A stretch of 64,000 nucleotides of DNA. It comes from Clostridiales bacterium. GTDB lineage: Bacteria; Bacillota; Clostridia; Christensenellales; Aristaeellaceae. Each line of letters starts with the position of its first letter. Position 1 is the first letter of the stretch. Positions 52,420-60,402 of the stretch are shown piece after piece. The notes under the pieces were generated by a model, which did no database searches, was not told the DNA's origin, and worked only from the letters and a program-made list of their open reading frames with translations. The stretch lies in NCBI GenBank assembly GCA_015056085.1, contig SVHA01000001.1, positions 434,001 to 498,000 of the forward strand, in the 5' to 3' direction. Both the position numbers and the translations under genes were made by a program.

Positions 52420-54093
52420 TTACTCAGCGGGCTTTTCTTCCACGCCCACGATACGGCCTTCGCCGTAGGGGTTGGCGTAAGCTTCGCCCACAACGCCGCC
52501 CAGCACGTCAGTGATGTAGGTGATCAGGACCTGGTTGTCCAGCATCACTTCATCCTGCAGAACCTTGGTGCCAACGAACATGGAGAAGCCGTCACCAGCG
52601 GACTTGAGCATATAGTTGTGAGAAGCCAGGGTGTAAACCTTGGTCAGGTCGAGGTCTTCGCCGCCAACCTTGACGTTCTTGACGCGGTATTCGCCGGCCA
52701 CGCCGGTGAACATGCCGTTTTCGTCCTGGGTCACGGAGGACTCGATGTAGCTGTGCAGCTCATAGGTCAGGCCGGAAACCTGCAGCCAACCGCCGTTCTG
52801 GCCGGGGAACACGTGAGCGCCCCACTCCAGAGCGTCCAGAATCTGCTGACCGGTGACTTCCACCACGCACATGGCGTTGCCGAAGGGATGGACCAGCAGG
52901 ATGTCGTTGAGGGTGATGTCGCCAGCGTCGATCTGCACACGGATGCCGCCGCCGTTGACGAAGCCAACATCGGCGCCGGACAGGATGCGGTAAGCGTCGG
53001 CGCACAGGTCGCCCAGGTTGGTTTCAGCGTTGCGGATGATGCGGACGGGAGAGCCATCGTCAGCCACAGCAACGGGATCGTAGATGTACAGAGGCACCTC
53101 GCTCTTGGCCACGACGGTCTTGAGGGTCTCTTCCAGGGCAGCGGTAGCATCGTCCAGAGCAGCCACCACGTCGCCATTGGCCACGTAGTTGCCGGAGGTC
53201 AGCTTGCCGTCCACGCCGATGGTCACATAGCCGATGTTGGCCAGCTTGGTGCCGCAAGCAACGCGCAGGACGTCCTTGTCTTCCTTGTTCTTGACCAGGT
53301 TGCCTTCGTTGGTCTCATGGGCATGGCCGTCCAGCAGGATGTCGATGCCGGTGGTGTTCTGGATGACTTCAGCAGAGGTCCAGGGAGAGCACTCGGCTTC
53401 GTTGCCCAGATGGCCCATGGCCACGACGTACTTGGCGCCTTCGCCGCGGGCAGCGTCCACAGCAGTCTGCACGGCGGTGTACACGCCTTCGCCGGTGGTA
53501 TCCTGGCAGAAGGAGTAGATGTAGTTGCCGTTTTCATCCTGGAAGTAGGTGGGGGTGGAAGAAGTGATGGTCTTGGGGGTGGAAATGCCCACGAAGGCCA
53601 CCTTCACGCCGTCGTATTCCTTGATGATGTAGGGATCAAAGACAGTCTTGCCTTCCTTGGTGAAGTTGGCGCTGATGTAGGGGAAGGTCGCCACTTCATT
53701 GGCCAGGGTCAGGAAGTTGTCCATGCCGTAGTCGAATTCATGGTTGCCGGGGGTGGCCACGTCGTAGCCCACAGCGTTCATCAGTTCAACCAGCGCCTTG
53801 CCGTCGGTCATGGTGCCGATGGGTTCGCCCTGGATGAAGTCGCCGTTGTCCACCAGAACAACGTGGTTGTCCTTGCCGATGTTGTCGCGCAGGGAAGCCA
53901 GGCCGTCAACGCCCCAGCCCTGATCGACGCCGCAGTGGACGTCAGAGGTGAACAGGATGACCAGGTCCTTGGTCAGCGCTGCTTCAGCCGCTGCGGGAAC
54001 GTCCTGTGCAGGATCAGCAACGGGAGTGGAGCAGGCGGTGGCTGCCATGACCAGTGCCAGCAGCAGAGCCAGCAGGGAAAGAATCTTCTTCAT
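52420..54093 (-). CDS. Secreted 5'-nucleotidase/UDP-sugar hydrolase lipoprotein
   Basis: 557 residues. Signal peptide with lipobox MAATACS. Calcineurin-like metallophosphatase domain with FTSDVHCG, VDNGDFIQGEP, TPGNHEFDYG, GHLGNEAE and DGHAHET (all metal ligands intact), then the 5'-nucleotidase C-terminal domain with NGGGIRVQIDAGDITLNDIL, which binds the nucleoside. It would release nucleosides from nucleotides outside the cell, feeding the punA-deoB salvage route encoded at 8.8-10.8 kb. AAAGGAGG precedes ATG 54093. Confidence 0.93.
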   Translation of the reverse strand: MKKILSLLALLLALVMAATACSTPVADPAQDVPAAAEAALTKDLVILFTSDVHCGVDQGWGVDGLASLRDNIGKDNHVVLVDNGDFIQGEPIGTMTDGKALVELMNAVGYDVATPGNHEFDYGMDNFLTLANEVATFPYISANFTKEGKTVFDPYIIKEYDGVKVAFVGISTPKTITSSTPTYFQDENGNYIYSFCQDTTGEGVYTAVQTAVDAARGEGAKYVVAMGHLGNEAECSPWTSAEVIQNTTGIDILLDGHAHETNEGNLVKNKEDKDVLRVACGTKLANIGYVTIGVDGKLTSGNYVANGDVVAALDDATAALEETLKTVVAKSEVPLYIYDPVAVADDGSPVRIIRNAETNLGDLCADAYRILSGADVGFVNGGGIRVQIDAGDITLNDILLVHPFGNAMCVVEVTGQQILDALEWGAHVFPGQNGGWLQVSGLTYELHSYIESSVTQDENGMFTGVAGEYRVKNVKVGGEDLDLTKVYTLASHNYMLKSAGDGFSMFVGTKVLQDEVMLDNQVLITYITDVLGGVVGEAYANPYGEGRIVGVEEKPAE

Positions 54094-54151
54094 GGTAAAC
54101 TCCTCCTTTGGTATGTTGTTTTTTGGGGAACGTGCATCAGATACCATCATC

Positions 54152-54179
54152 ATTATAACATAGTCCTGTGGAAATTCAA
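54152..54179 (-). promoter_or_regulatory. Promoter of the 5'-nucleotidase gene
   Basis: Minus strand: TTGAAT (complement of 54174-54179), 16 bases, perfect TATAAT (complement of 54152-54157). Confidence 0.75.
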
Positions 54180-54244
54180 GAGAGATTGTCCAAAAACAGG
54201 CAGTTTTTTCACATTTTGAGGAAACGGAATTTCCGCCTTTGCAG

Positions 54245-54273
54245 TCATCAGCCGCCGTGAATGCACATACACT
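54245..54273 (+). promoter_or_regulatory. Sigma-E-like promoter before ldt-spoIIIA
   Basis: TCATCAG (54245-54251), 14-base spacer, CATACACT (54266-54273). The -10 box matches the sporulation sigma-E consensus CATACAnT fully, and the -35 keeps TCAT of TCATATT. It is 33 bases ahead of the transpeptidase ATG, the first gene of the run that continues into spoIIIAA. Confidence 0.6.
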
Positions 54274-54305
54274 CCACCACACAGGGCGCAAACAAGGAGG
54301 CAGCC

Positions 54306-54968
54306 ATGCACCGCAGATTCCTCATGGCACTGATGCTGTTCATTCTGGCAAGCCTGCTTGCCCTGACCCACGACGCCCATGGGGAAAGGCCGGAGGTGAT
54401 GGTGTATGTGGATGTATCCCTCAAGCGGCTGAGCGTGTGGCAGGGCATGGAGGAAATCCGCCGGTATCCCATCGCCACCGGCGCCTGGGACACCCCCACG
54501 CCCCTGGGCACCTTCCGCATCACCAGCCGCTTCAGCGGGGAAATGGGCGGCTTCGGCACCTGCTTTCTGGGGCTGAATGTCCCCTGGGGCACCTACGGCA
54601 TCCACGGCACCAACAAGCCCGAAAGCATCGGGCTGGACGCCAGCCACGGCTGCATCCGCCTGGAAGTAGCCCACGCCGAAGACCTTTACCGCCTGTTGCC
54701 CAACGGCACGGTGGTCATCATTGCGGATGGCCCCTACGGCGAATGGGGCCACTGCCTGCGGGCGCTCAAAAACGGCGACCGCAATTCCATGGTCTGCGCT
54801 CTGCAGCGGAAATTGAAGGCCATGGGGTACTACGGCGGCTGGCCGGATGGCATCTGGGGCACAGCCACGGAAAAGGCGGTGCAGGCGGCCCGCAAGGCCT
54901 TCGGATTGCCTCCGGGGGAAGGCGACTGGGCGCTGTATCACGCCTTGGGACTGACGCTGTTTGAATAG
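54306..54968 (+). CDS. L,D-transpeptidase (YkuD) with peptidoglycan-binding domain
   Basis: 220 residues. Signal peptide or anchor RFLMALMLFILASLLALTHD, then a YkuD domain with IHGTNKPESIGLDASHGCIR (catalytic His and Cys in SHGCIRL), then a C-terminal peptidoglycan-binding type 1 domain (LQRKLKAMGYYGGWPDGIWG). It would make 3-3 crosslinks or attach proteins in the wall. ATG 54306 follows AAGGAGG. Only 19 bases separate it from spoIIIAA, and a sigma-E-like promoter precedes it, so it is probably a sporulation enzyme of the mother cell acting on forespore-septum or cortex peptidoglycan (inference). Confidence 0.88.
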   Translation: MHRRFLMALMLFILASLLALTHDAHGERPEVMVYVDVSLKRLSVWQGMEEIRRYPIATGAWDTPTPLGTFRITSRFSGEMGGFGTCFLGLNVPWGTYGIHGTNKPESIGLDASHGCIRLEVAHAEDLYRLLPNGTVVIIADGPYGEWGHCLRALKNGDRNSMVCALQRKLKAMGYYGGWPDGIWGTATEKAVQAARKAFGLPPGEGDWALYHALGLTLFE

Positions 54969-54987
54969 ACTTTTCGAGGAGTGCAGC

Positions 54988-55875
54988 ATGAACTGGCAGG
55001 AAACAAAGGACCTTCTCTTTCCCTGTCTGCCGGAAGAAATCCGGGTGGAAATGGACTTGCTCATGCCCGGAGAACTGCGGGAAATCCGCCTCAGGGCGGA
55101 TCGTCCCGCGCAGCTGGTAACCTGCGACCGCACGGCGACCCTCGGCTGGCAGCCCTCCCAGGAGGCGCTGGAAACGCTGGTGGAAGCCCTGTCCGGCCAC
55201 AGCCTCTATGCCCGCAGCGACGAGACCGCCCAGGGGTATATCACCCTGCCCGGCGGCCACAGGTGCGGACTGTGCGGGCGGGTGATTTCCCCCGAAGGGC
55301 AGCGCCGCCTGAGCCGCATCGGAAGCGTGTGCCTTCGCATTGCCGCACCCTGGCCCGGCTGTGCAGACGTGCTGCTGCCCCACCTGCTGGAGGACGGCGT
55401 CGTGCGCTCCATGCTGATCATCGGGCCTTGCGGCAGCGGCAAAACCACCCTGCTGCGGGATGCGGCAAGGCAACTCTCCGAAAGCTGCGTACAGGTAGCA
55501 ATGATCGACGAGCGGGGCGAACTGGCGGCGTGCCTGCAGGGTGTACCCCAGATGGACCTGGGCCCTTCTGCCGACGTGCTGGACAACTGCCCCAAAAGGG
55601 ACGCATTTCCCTGGCTCATCCGCTCCCTGTCGCCGCAAGCAATCATCACCGACGAACTTTCCGGCCCGGAGGATTTCGCCTGTGTGTCGGACGCCGTGTT
55701 CAGCGGTGCGGCGGTGATTGCCTCCATCCACGGCGTCAGTTTGCAGGACGTTGCCCGGCGGCCGGCAGCAGCGGCCCTTTTGTCTCAGCGGGTGTTTGAC
55801 CGCTATGCCGTGCTGGACAGCCATCAACCAGGGCAAATCATCGCCCTCTACGACAAAAACGGAGGCCCTCTATGA
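54988..55875 (+). CDS. spoIIIAA: Stage III sporulation protein AA (ATPase)
   Basis: 295 residues. Secretion-type ATPase of the SpoIIIA-SpoIIQ feeding-tube channel. Walker A GPCGSGKTTLLRD near residue 149, Walker-B-like region VAMIDERGEL, and DVLDNCPKRDAF typical of SpoIIIAA. The N-terminal GELREIRLRADRPAQLV region is conserved. GAGGAG precedes ATG 54988. Overlaps spoIIIAB by 4 bases. Confidence 0.95.
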   Translation: MNWQETKDLLFPCLPEEIRVEMDLLMPGELREIRLRADRPAQLVTCDRTATLGWQPSQEALETLVEALSGHSLYARSDETAQGYITLPGGHRCGLCGRVISPEGQRRLSRIGSVCLRIAAPWPGCADVLLPHLLEDGVVRSMLIIGPCGSGKTTLLRDAARQLSESCVQVAMIDERGELAACLQGVPQMDLGPSADVLDNCPKRDAFPWLIRSLSPQAIITDELSGPEDFACVSDAVFSGAAVIASIHGVSLQDVARRPAAAALLSQRVFDRYAVLDSHQPGQIIALYDKNGGPL

Positions 55876-56372
55876 ACGTTGCGCCCGGGCCGCTGCTGGC
55901 GGTGTTTGCGGGGCTGATGTGCGCGCTGGCGGGTTTCCGGCAGAGTTTTTCCCTGGAAAGCCGCAGCCGTTCCCTTTTCAGATGGTCGGAACTGCTGCCC
56001 CATCTGCTGCTGGTGATGCAGGAAAGCGGGCTGTCACTGCCCCAGGCTCTGCGCCTGTGCGCCACTGAAGACAAATCCCCGGACAAGCTGTTGCGGGACG
56101 TGGCCTTTCATCTGGAGCAGGAGCCGCTGCTGTCGCCGGGGGCGCTCTTTGAGCGCCTCTGCCCCCGGGATGAATCCGGCGGCGTGCTCACCCGGATGAT
56201 GATGCGCCTTGGCAGCGGCACGATGCATCAGCGGTGTCAGGCGGTGGAGCAGGCCACCCGGGAAATCACGCTGATGGCGCAATCCGCAAGGGATAAAGCC
56301 CGCAAGGATGCTTCCCTGTGGCGGACGCTGGGCCTGACGGGCGGCATCTGCCTGACGCTGCTGCTGTTGTGA
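55872..56372 (+). CDS. spoIIIAB: Stage III sporulation protein AB
   Basis: 166 residues, T2SS F-protein-like. N-terminal and C-terminal TM segments (LLAVFAGLMCALAGF; TLGLTGGICLTLLLL) flank a helical cytoplasmic part. The start overlaps the AA stop (ATGA), so translation is coupled. Confidence 0.92.
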   Translation: MNVAPGPLLAVFAGLMCALAGFRQSFSLESRSRSLFRWSELLPHLLLVMQESGLSLPQALRLCATEDKSPDKLLRDVAFHLEQEPLLSPGALFERLCPRDESGGVLTRMMMRLGSGTMHQRCQAVEQATREITLMAQSARDKARKDASLWRTLGLTGGICLTLLLL

Positions 56373-56397
56373 AACCCATGACCCTCAGGAGGAAACC

Positions 56398-56595
56398 ATG
56401 CAGCTTGACTTGCTGTTTCAAATTGCCGGCGTGGGCATCCTGACCACGGTGATTTCGTCCGTCCTGTCCCGCTCCGGCCGGGAGGAACTGGCCACCCTGA
56501 CCACCGTGGCGGGGCTGGCGCTGGTGCTTTTGATGGTGGTCAATCTGCTGTCGGAACTGTTCACCAGCGTCAGGACCATCTTCCAACTGTACTGA
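56398..56595 (+). CDS. spoIIIAC: Stage III sporulation protein AC
   Basis: 65 residues, two TM helices (LLFQIAGVGILTTVISSVL; TTVAGLALVLLMVVNLL). Length and sequence typical. AGGAGG precedes ATG 56398. Confidence 0.93.
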   Translation: MQLDLLFQIAGVGILTTVISSVLSRSGREELATLTTVAGLALVLLMVVNLLSELFTSVRTIFQLY

Positions 56596-56626
56596 AAAGG
56601 ACTGCGCCGGGGGCAAAGGACGATGT

Positions 56627-57013
56627 ATGACCGCCTTGCAGATTTTTTCCATTGCCGTGTGCGCCGCTGTGCTGGTGCTGGTGCTGCGGCGCACCCGCCC
56701 CGAGAGCGCCACGGTGCTGAGCATGGCCGCCGGGGCACTTGCCCTTTTGTGCGCCCTGCCCACCCTGGGCACGGTGCTTTCCGGGCTGACGGACATGGCC
56801 CGGCTGGGTGGCGTGGCCGACGAGTACCTTTCCCAGCTGCTGAAGGTGGCGGGCGTGGCGCTGCTGATGGACTTTTCCGCCCAAACCTGCCGGGACGCCG
56901 GGGAAGAAGGGCTTGCCCTGAAAACGGAACTGGCCGGGCGGGTGATGCTGATCTCTCTGGCGCTGCCCTTCATGCAGGCGCTTCTGCAGCAAATTCTCTC
57001 CATTGCGCCGTGA
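56627..57013 (+). CDS. spoIIIAD: Stage III sporulation protein AD
   Basis: 128 residues with four TM helices; YLSQLLKVAGVALLMDFSAQ and TCRDAGEEGLALKTELAGR are conserved SpoIIIAD segments. Start ATG 56627 is preceded by GGGGCAAAGGAC. Overlaps spoIIIAE (GTGA). Confidence 0.93.
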   Translation: MTALQIFSIAVCAAVLVLVLRRTRPESATVLSMAAGALALLCALPTLGTVLSGLTDMARLGGVADEYLSQLLKVAGVALLMDFSAQTCRDAGEEGLALKTELAGRVMLISLALPFMQALLQQILSIAP

Positions 57014-58140
57014 AGACCCTGCTGGCGATCCTTGTGCTTGTGGTACTGCTCTTCTCCCCTGCCCGAGGGGAAACGCTGGAAGAGGGCATCCAGCAGGTGC
57101 TGGATACGCTGGATGTCAGCGAACTGGAACAGCATCTGCAGCAGGACGACCCCTTTGCATCCACCGGCGGCCTTGTGCCCACCATCCGGGCCATTGCCTC
57201 CGGGGAATTGACGCTGGACTTTCAGCAGGTGATGGCGGGCATCATCTCCCGGCTGTTCTCCGAGGCAAAAAATTCCCTCTGGCGGCTGACACGACTGCTG
57301 GCGCCGGCGCTGATCTGGAGCATCCTGCGCCGCCTGACAGGCAAGAGCAGCGAGGCGGGGCGGGCGGTGTGCCTGCTGGCGATCTGCGTGTTTCTGACAA
57401 GGGACCTGACGGATCACATCACCCTGTGCCGTAATACGGTCAGCAAGGTGGCCAGCGGGATGCAGGGACTGTTTCCCCTGCTGCTGACGCTGATGGCAGC
57501 CGTGGGCGGCCATGCAGCCTCGGCACTGGTGCAGCCGGCGGTGGTCACCGCCGCCGGAACCATGACCTCTCTGGTGGAAAACGTCACCCTGCCCCTGGCC
57601 CTTTTGTGCGCCACAGTCACCATGCTGTGCCGCCTGGGCAGCGGTATCCGTCTGCAGCATCTGGCGAGCCTCCTGTATCAGGCCGCCGCCTGGACGCTGG
57701 GGCTGTGCTTCACGGTGTTCATCGGGGTCATTACCACCAGGTGCGTCACCTCGGCAGCGCTGGACGGCGTGACGCTGCGCACCGCCAAGTATGCCCTGGA
57801 CAACCTGATTCCCGTGGTGGGCGGGCTGTTTGCCGACACGGTGGACACGCTGGTGGGCGCCGGAATGCTGGTGCAGGGAGCACTGGGCGTGACGGGCGTG
57901 CTGCTGCTGGGAGCATGGTGCCTGGCGCCCCTGTGCCAGACCTTCGCTGCCGCCATGATGTACAAACTGACAGCGGCGCTGCTCCAGCCGGTGTCCGATG
58001 GCGAACCGGCGGGGTGCATTCATGATTTCTCCCGGGTGCTGATGCTGCTGTTCATCATTGAACTGTGCATCGCCGCCATGTTTCTGATGCTCCTGGCCCA
58101 ACTGATTTCCGTTTCCAGCATGACGATGATGCTCCGCTGA
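57010..58140 (+). CDS. spoIIIAE: Stage III sporulation protein AE
   Basis: 376-residue polytopic membrane protein, the largest SpoIIIA channel subunit. N-terminal signal segment (LLAILVLVVLLFSPARGE), then an extracytoplasmic stretch and about seven TM helices. Start is GTG 57010 overlapping the AD stop codon. A frame extension back to 56623 is only the shadow of spoIIIAD. Confidence 0.93.
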   Translation: MKTLLAILVLVVLLFSPARGETLEEGIQQVLDTLDVSELEQHLQQDDPFASTGGLVPTIRAIASGELTLDFQQVMAGIISRLFSEAKNSLWRLTRLLAPALIWSILRRLTGKSSEAGRAVCLLAICVFLTRDLTDHITLCRNTVSKVASGMQGLFPLLLTLMAAVGGHAASALVQPAVVTAAGTMTSLVENVTLPLALLCATVTMLCRLGSGIRLQHLASLLYQAAAWTLGLCFTVFIGVITTRCVTSAALDGVTLRTAKYALDNLIPVVGGLFADTVDTLVGAGMLVQGALGVTGVLLLGAWCLAPLCQTFAAAMMYKLTAALLQPVSDGEPAGCIHDFSRVLMLLFIIELCIAAMFLMLLAQLISVSSMTMMLR

Positions 58141-58156
58141 AGGGAGGATAAGCCTG

Positions 58157-58453
58157 ATGCACACCGGACTGTTTTCTTCCCTGATGGAGCCATTAAAAGC
58201 CTTTTCCGCCCTGGCAATGGTCACATCAGCCGTGCTGACGCTTTTGCCGGAAGGCACGCTTCGCAAGACGGTTTCCATGGTGGCGGCGCTGATGATGATG
58301 CTCCTGTGGGCAGAGGGCCTCAGCGGGTATCTTCCGCCGGGATGGAACGCCGCTCCCGCCGGAGAATGCCTCACGGACACAGGCGTCACCCTGTCGGACA
58401 TATCAAGCGGGGCGCAGGAACACCTGCTTCCCCCGGGAGGTGAAGGGCCGTGA
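58157..58453 (+). CDS. spoIIIAF: Short stage III sporulation protein AF
   Basis: 98 residues instead of the roughly 200 usual for SpoIIIAF. The N-terminal two TM helices are present (FSALAMVTSAVLTLLPEG with TLRKTVSMVAALMMMLLW), but after LSGYLPPGWN only about 40 residues follow, so the extracytoplasmic ring-building domain is missing. The position between AE and AG identifies it. Overlaps spoIIIAG (GTGA). Confidence 0.8.
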   Translation: MHTGLFSSLMEPLKAFSALAMVTSAVLTLLPEGTLRKTVSMVAALMMMLLWAEGLSGYLPPGWNAAPAGECLTDTGVTLSDISSGAQEHLLPPGGEGP

Positions 58454-58800
58454 AATGGCAAGCCTCCTTCAAGGGGCTGATGCAGCGGGACGGCTGGCTT
58501 TTGGCGGCCCTTGCGGGGGCGGTCATGCTGTGCGTGATGCTGCCGATGTTTTCCGCCTCCACCCCCATGACCCAGGAGGAGCAGCGGTATGCCCGGGTGC
58601 TTTCCACCATGGAAGGCGCCGGCCAGGTGGACGTGGCCATCCGCTGCGACAAGGACGGCATCCCCGAAAGCTGCGTGGTGGTGGCCCAGGGCGCAGAAGA
58701 TGCGCTGGTGCGCCTGCGCCTGCGGGACGCCGCAGCCACCCTTCTGGGCATCGATACAAAGCAGGTCGCCGTATATCAGCGCAGAAAGGAAGGAACATAG
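58450..58800 (+). CDS. spoIIIAG: Short stage III sporulation protein AG
   Basis: 116 residues, against roughly 190-230 in other species. One TM helix (LLAALAGAVMLCVMLPMF), then a single compact ring-building motif: EEQRYARVLSTMEGAGQVDV, SCVVVAQGAEDALVRLRLRD, AAATLLGIDTKQVAVYQ. The long insertion that forms the beta-triangle in Bacillus AG is absent. Start GTG 58450 overlaps the AF stop. The homolog lines the inner ring of the channel. Confidence 0.85.
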   Translation: MKWQASFKGLMQRDGWLLAALAGAVMLCVMLPMFSASTPMTQEEQRYARVLSTMEGAGQVDVAIRCDKDGIPESCVVVAQGAEDALVRLRLRDAAATLLGIDTKQVAVYQRRKEGT

Positions 58801-58801
58801 C

Positions 58802-59308
58802 ATGGGAAAGACCGGCGATTTCATCACCAGGCACCGCAATCTCCTTCTGGTGGCCCTCACCGTTTGCACCATCGCAGCCGCCACCTGGTGGCCTACGCCC
58901 GCCCAGCCTGCCGCCGTGACGCTGCCCGTCACAGATCCCGTATCCACCGCAGAGGACACGCTGGAAGCCTATCGCCTGCGCCGGGACCAGGACGCCCTCA
59001 AGGACATGGAGGCGCTGGAAAGCATCGTCGCCCAGACGTCTCTGGATGAATCTACCCGGCAAAGCGCCGCCAATCAACTCAAGCAGCTGGTGGATTTCCG
59101 CCAGAAGCAAACGGCGCTGGAAGGCGCGCTGCTCAACAGCCGCGTTTCCCCCTGCGTAGCGGTTATGTCTCAGGGCGGTGTGACCATCGTGACGGAAAAG
59201 ACGGATTTATCAGACAGCGAAACCACGCTCATCCTCACGCTGGCAAATCTTCACGCCGATGTTTCACCTGGCAACGTTTGGGTTATAACATTGTCAGGGG
59301 AAAAGTGA
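58802..59308 (+). CDS. spoIIIAH: Stage III sporulation protein AH
   Basis: 168 residues. N-terminal TM (LLLVALTVCTIAAATWW) and a C-terminal domain (YRLRRDQDALKDMEALESIV ... LEGALLNSRVSPCVAVMSQGG) matching the YscJ/FliF-like part that interacts with forespore SpoIIQ. AGGAAGG precedes ATG 58802. Last gene of the operon. A forespore partner spoIIQ is not in the window. Confidence 0.9.
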   Translation: MGKTGDFITRHRNLLLVALTVCTIAAATWWPTPAQPAAVTLPVTDPVSTAEDTLEAYRLRRDQDALKDMEALESIVAQTSLDESTRQSAANQLKQLVDFRQKQTALEGALLNSRVSPCVAVMSQGGVTIVTEKTDLSDSETTLILTLANLHADVSPGNVWVITLSGEK

Positions 59309-59315
59309 TTTCCCT

Positions 59316-59344
59316 TTGCAAAGGCAGATGAAGTGTGGTATACT
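59316..59344 (+). promoter_or_regulatory. rseC-trxA promoter
   Basis: TTGCAA (59316-59321), 17 bases, TATACT (59339-59344), immediately after the spoIIIAH stop codon. Confidence 0.7.
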
Positions 59345-59411
59345 TCCTGCATAGGCAAACAGAAATCCACCTTCTAAGATGATTTTCCGATGATTTTCCA
59401 AGGAGGCCCCT

Positions 59412-59819
59412 ATGCGACGTACCGGTGAAGTCACTCAGATCAAAGGAAATATGCTCGAAGTCACCTTCTGCCGTCCCTCGGACTGCGAAAAGTGCCATGC
59501 CTGTCACGGCGGCGCCAAGCAGACTTCCCTGATGGTGAAGGGACAGGCCAACATCGGCGACCGGGTGGTGGTGGAAATCCCCACCCGCACGGTGATGAAG
59601 GCCTCCGTGCTGGCGTACGGACTGCCCCTCGTCGGCCTGTTCCTGGGCATGATTCTGGCGGGCGTGCTCTTCCCCGAATCCGGCGATACAGGAGCGCTGC
59701 TGGGCGCCGTCATCGGTCTGACCCTGCCCCTTTTGGGCATTGTGATCACGGAGAAAATCCGCGCATCCAGCCCCCAGTGGCAACCCCGGCTGATCGAAGT
59801 GCTTCCCCCGAACAACTGA
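59412..59819 (+). CDS. rseC: RseC/MucC-like membrane protein
   Basis: 135 residues. N-terminal cytoplasmic part with a cysteine cluster CRPSDCEKCHACHGG, then two TM helices (LAYGLPLVGLFLGMILAGVL; GALLGAVIGLTLPLLGIVI) and KIRASSPQWQPRLIEV. This is the RseC/MucC family, which is associated with SoxR reduction and Rnf in Gram-negatives; in Clostridia its role is unsettled. The Cys cluster may bind a metal or Fe-S centre. CAAGGAGG precedes ATG 59412. trxA follows 34 bases on. Confidence 0.88.
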   Translation: MRRTGEVTQIKGNMLEVTFCRPSDCEKCHACHGGAKQTSLMVKGQANIGDRVVVEIPTRTVMKASVLAYGLPLVGLFLGMILAGVLFPESGDTGALLGAVIGLTLPLLGIVITEKIRASSPQWQPRLIEVLPPNN

Positions 59820-59853
59820 TCACACAACATATTCTGACTGGAGGTTATTGACA

Positions 59854-60168
59854 ATGGCAATGGATATCAAGCAGGAAAACTTTGAATCTTTCGTTTCTCA
59901 GGACAAGGCTGTGCTGGTGGACTTCTGGGCCCCCTGGTGCGGACCCTGCCGGATGCTTTCCCCCGTGGTGGAGGAAGTTTCTCAGGAGCACGCTGAAAAG
60001 CTGGCTGTAGGCAAGGTGAACGTGGATGACTGCCCCGAACTGGCCCAGCAGTTTGGCGTGATGAGCATCCCCATGCTGATTCTCTTCAAGGACGGCCAGA
60101 TCGTGGACAAGAAGGTGGGCTATCAGCCCAAGCCTGCACTGGAAGAAATGGTCAAGAAGGCCTTCTGA
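59854..60168 (+). CDS. trxA: Thioredoxin
   Basis: 104 residues with the active site WAPWCGPCRM, the cis-Pro in VMSIPMLILFKDG, and Asp in LVDFWAPW. Cytoplasmic, no signal peptide. CTGGAGG lies about 10 bases before ATG 59854. Same strand as the thioredoxin-reductase-like flavoprotein 3 kb downstream, which would be a plausible reductant. Confidence 0.95.
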   Translation: MAMDIKQENFESFVSQDKAVLVDFWAPWCGPCRMLSPVVEEVSQEHAEKLAVGKVNVDDCPELAQQFGVMSIPMLILFKDGQIVDKKVGYQPKPALEEMVKKAF

Positions 60169-60187
60169 TGCAGCAAGGCTCCCATCC

Positions 60188-60213
60188 AAAAAGCGGCCCC
60201 GGCCGCTTTTTTT
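60188..60213 (+). terminator. trxA terminator
   Basis: AAAGCGGCC/GGCCGCTTT with a two-base gap and seven T residues. Confidence 0.9.
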
Positions 60214-60280
60214 GTGGCAAAATCGTCCTCCCGCCGCCCCTTTTTCCCCAGTAGCCCTTCCCTTCTTCCCGGAACAATGG

Positions 60281-60286
60281 TATAAT
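60281..60286 (+). promoter_or_regulatory. -10 box of the LCP-like gene
   Basis: Perfect TATAAT, 117 bases ahead of the ATG; a weak TTCCCT stands at the -35 distance. The leader between has paired GCAGCGG/CCGCAGC-like segments but no element I recognise. Confidence 0.5.
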
Positions 60287-60402
60287 AAAGGGTGTTGCAG
60301 CGGAATTCGCCAACGTACGGAAGAATTTGGCCGCCGCAGCCGTTTGATTGGTAACATCCCGCCCAAGGGCGATTGAACCAACAAAGCAAAGGAGCGATAC
60401 AA

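Noticed and set aside
51994-54219. Plus-strand open frame of 741 codons
   Set aside because: Antisense to gatC and the 5'-nucleotidase; no conserved motif.
56266-58959. Minus-strand open frame of 897 codons
   Set aside because: Antisense to the spoIIIA operon, whose genes are individually recognisable.
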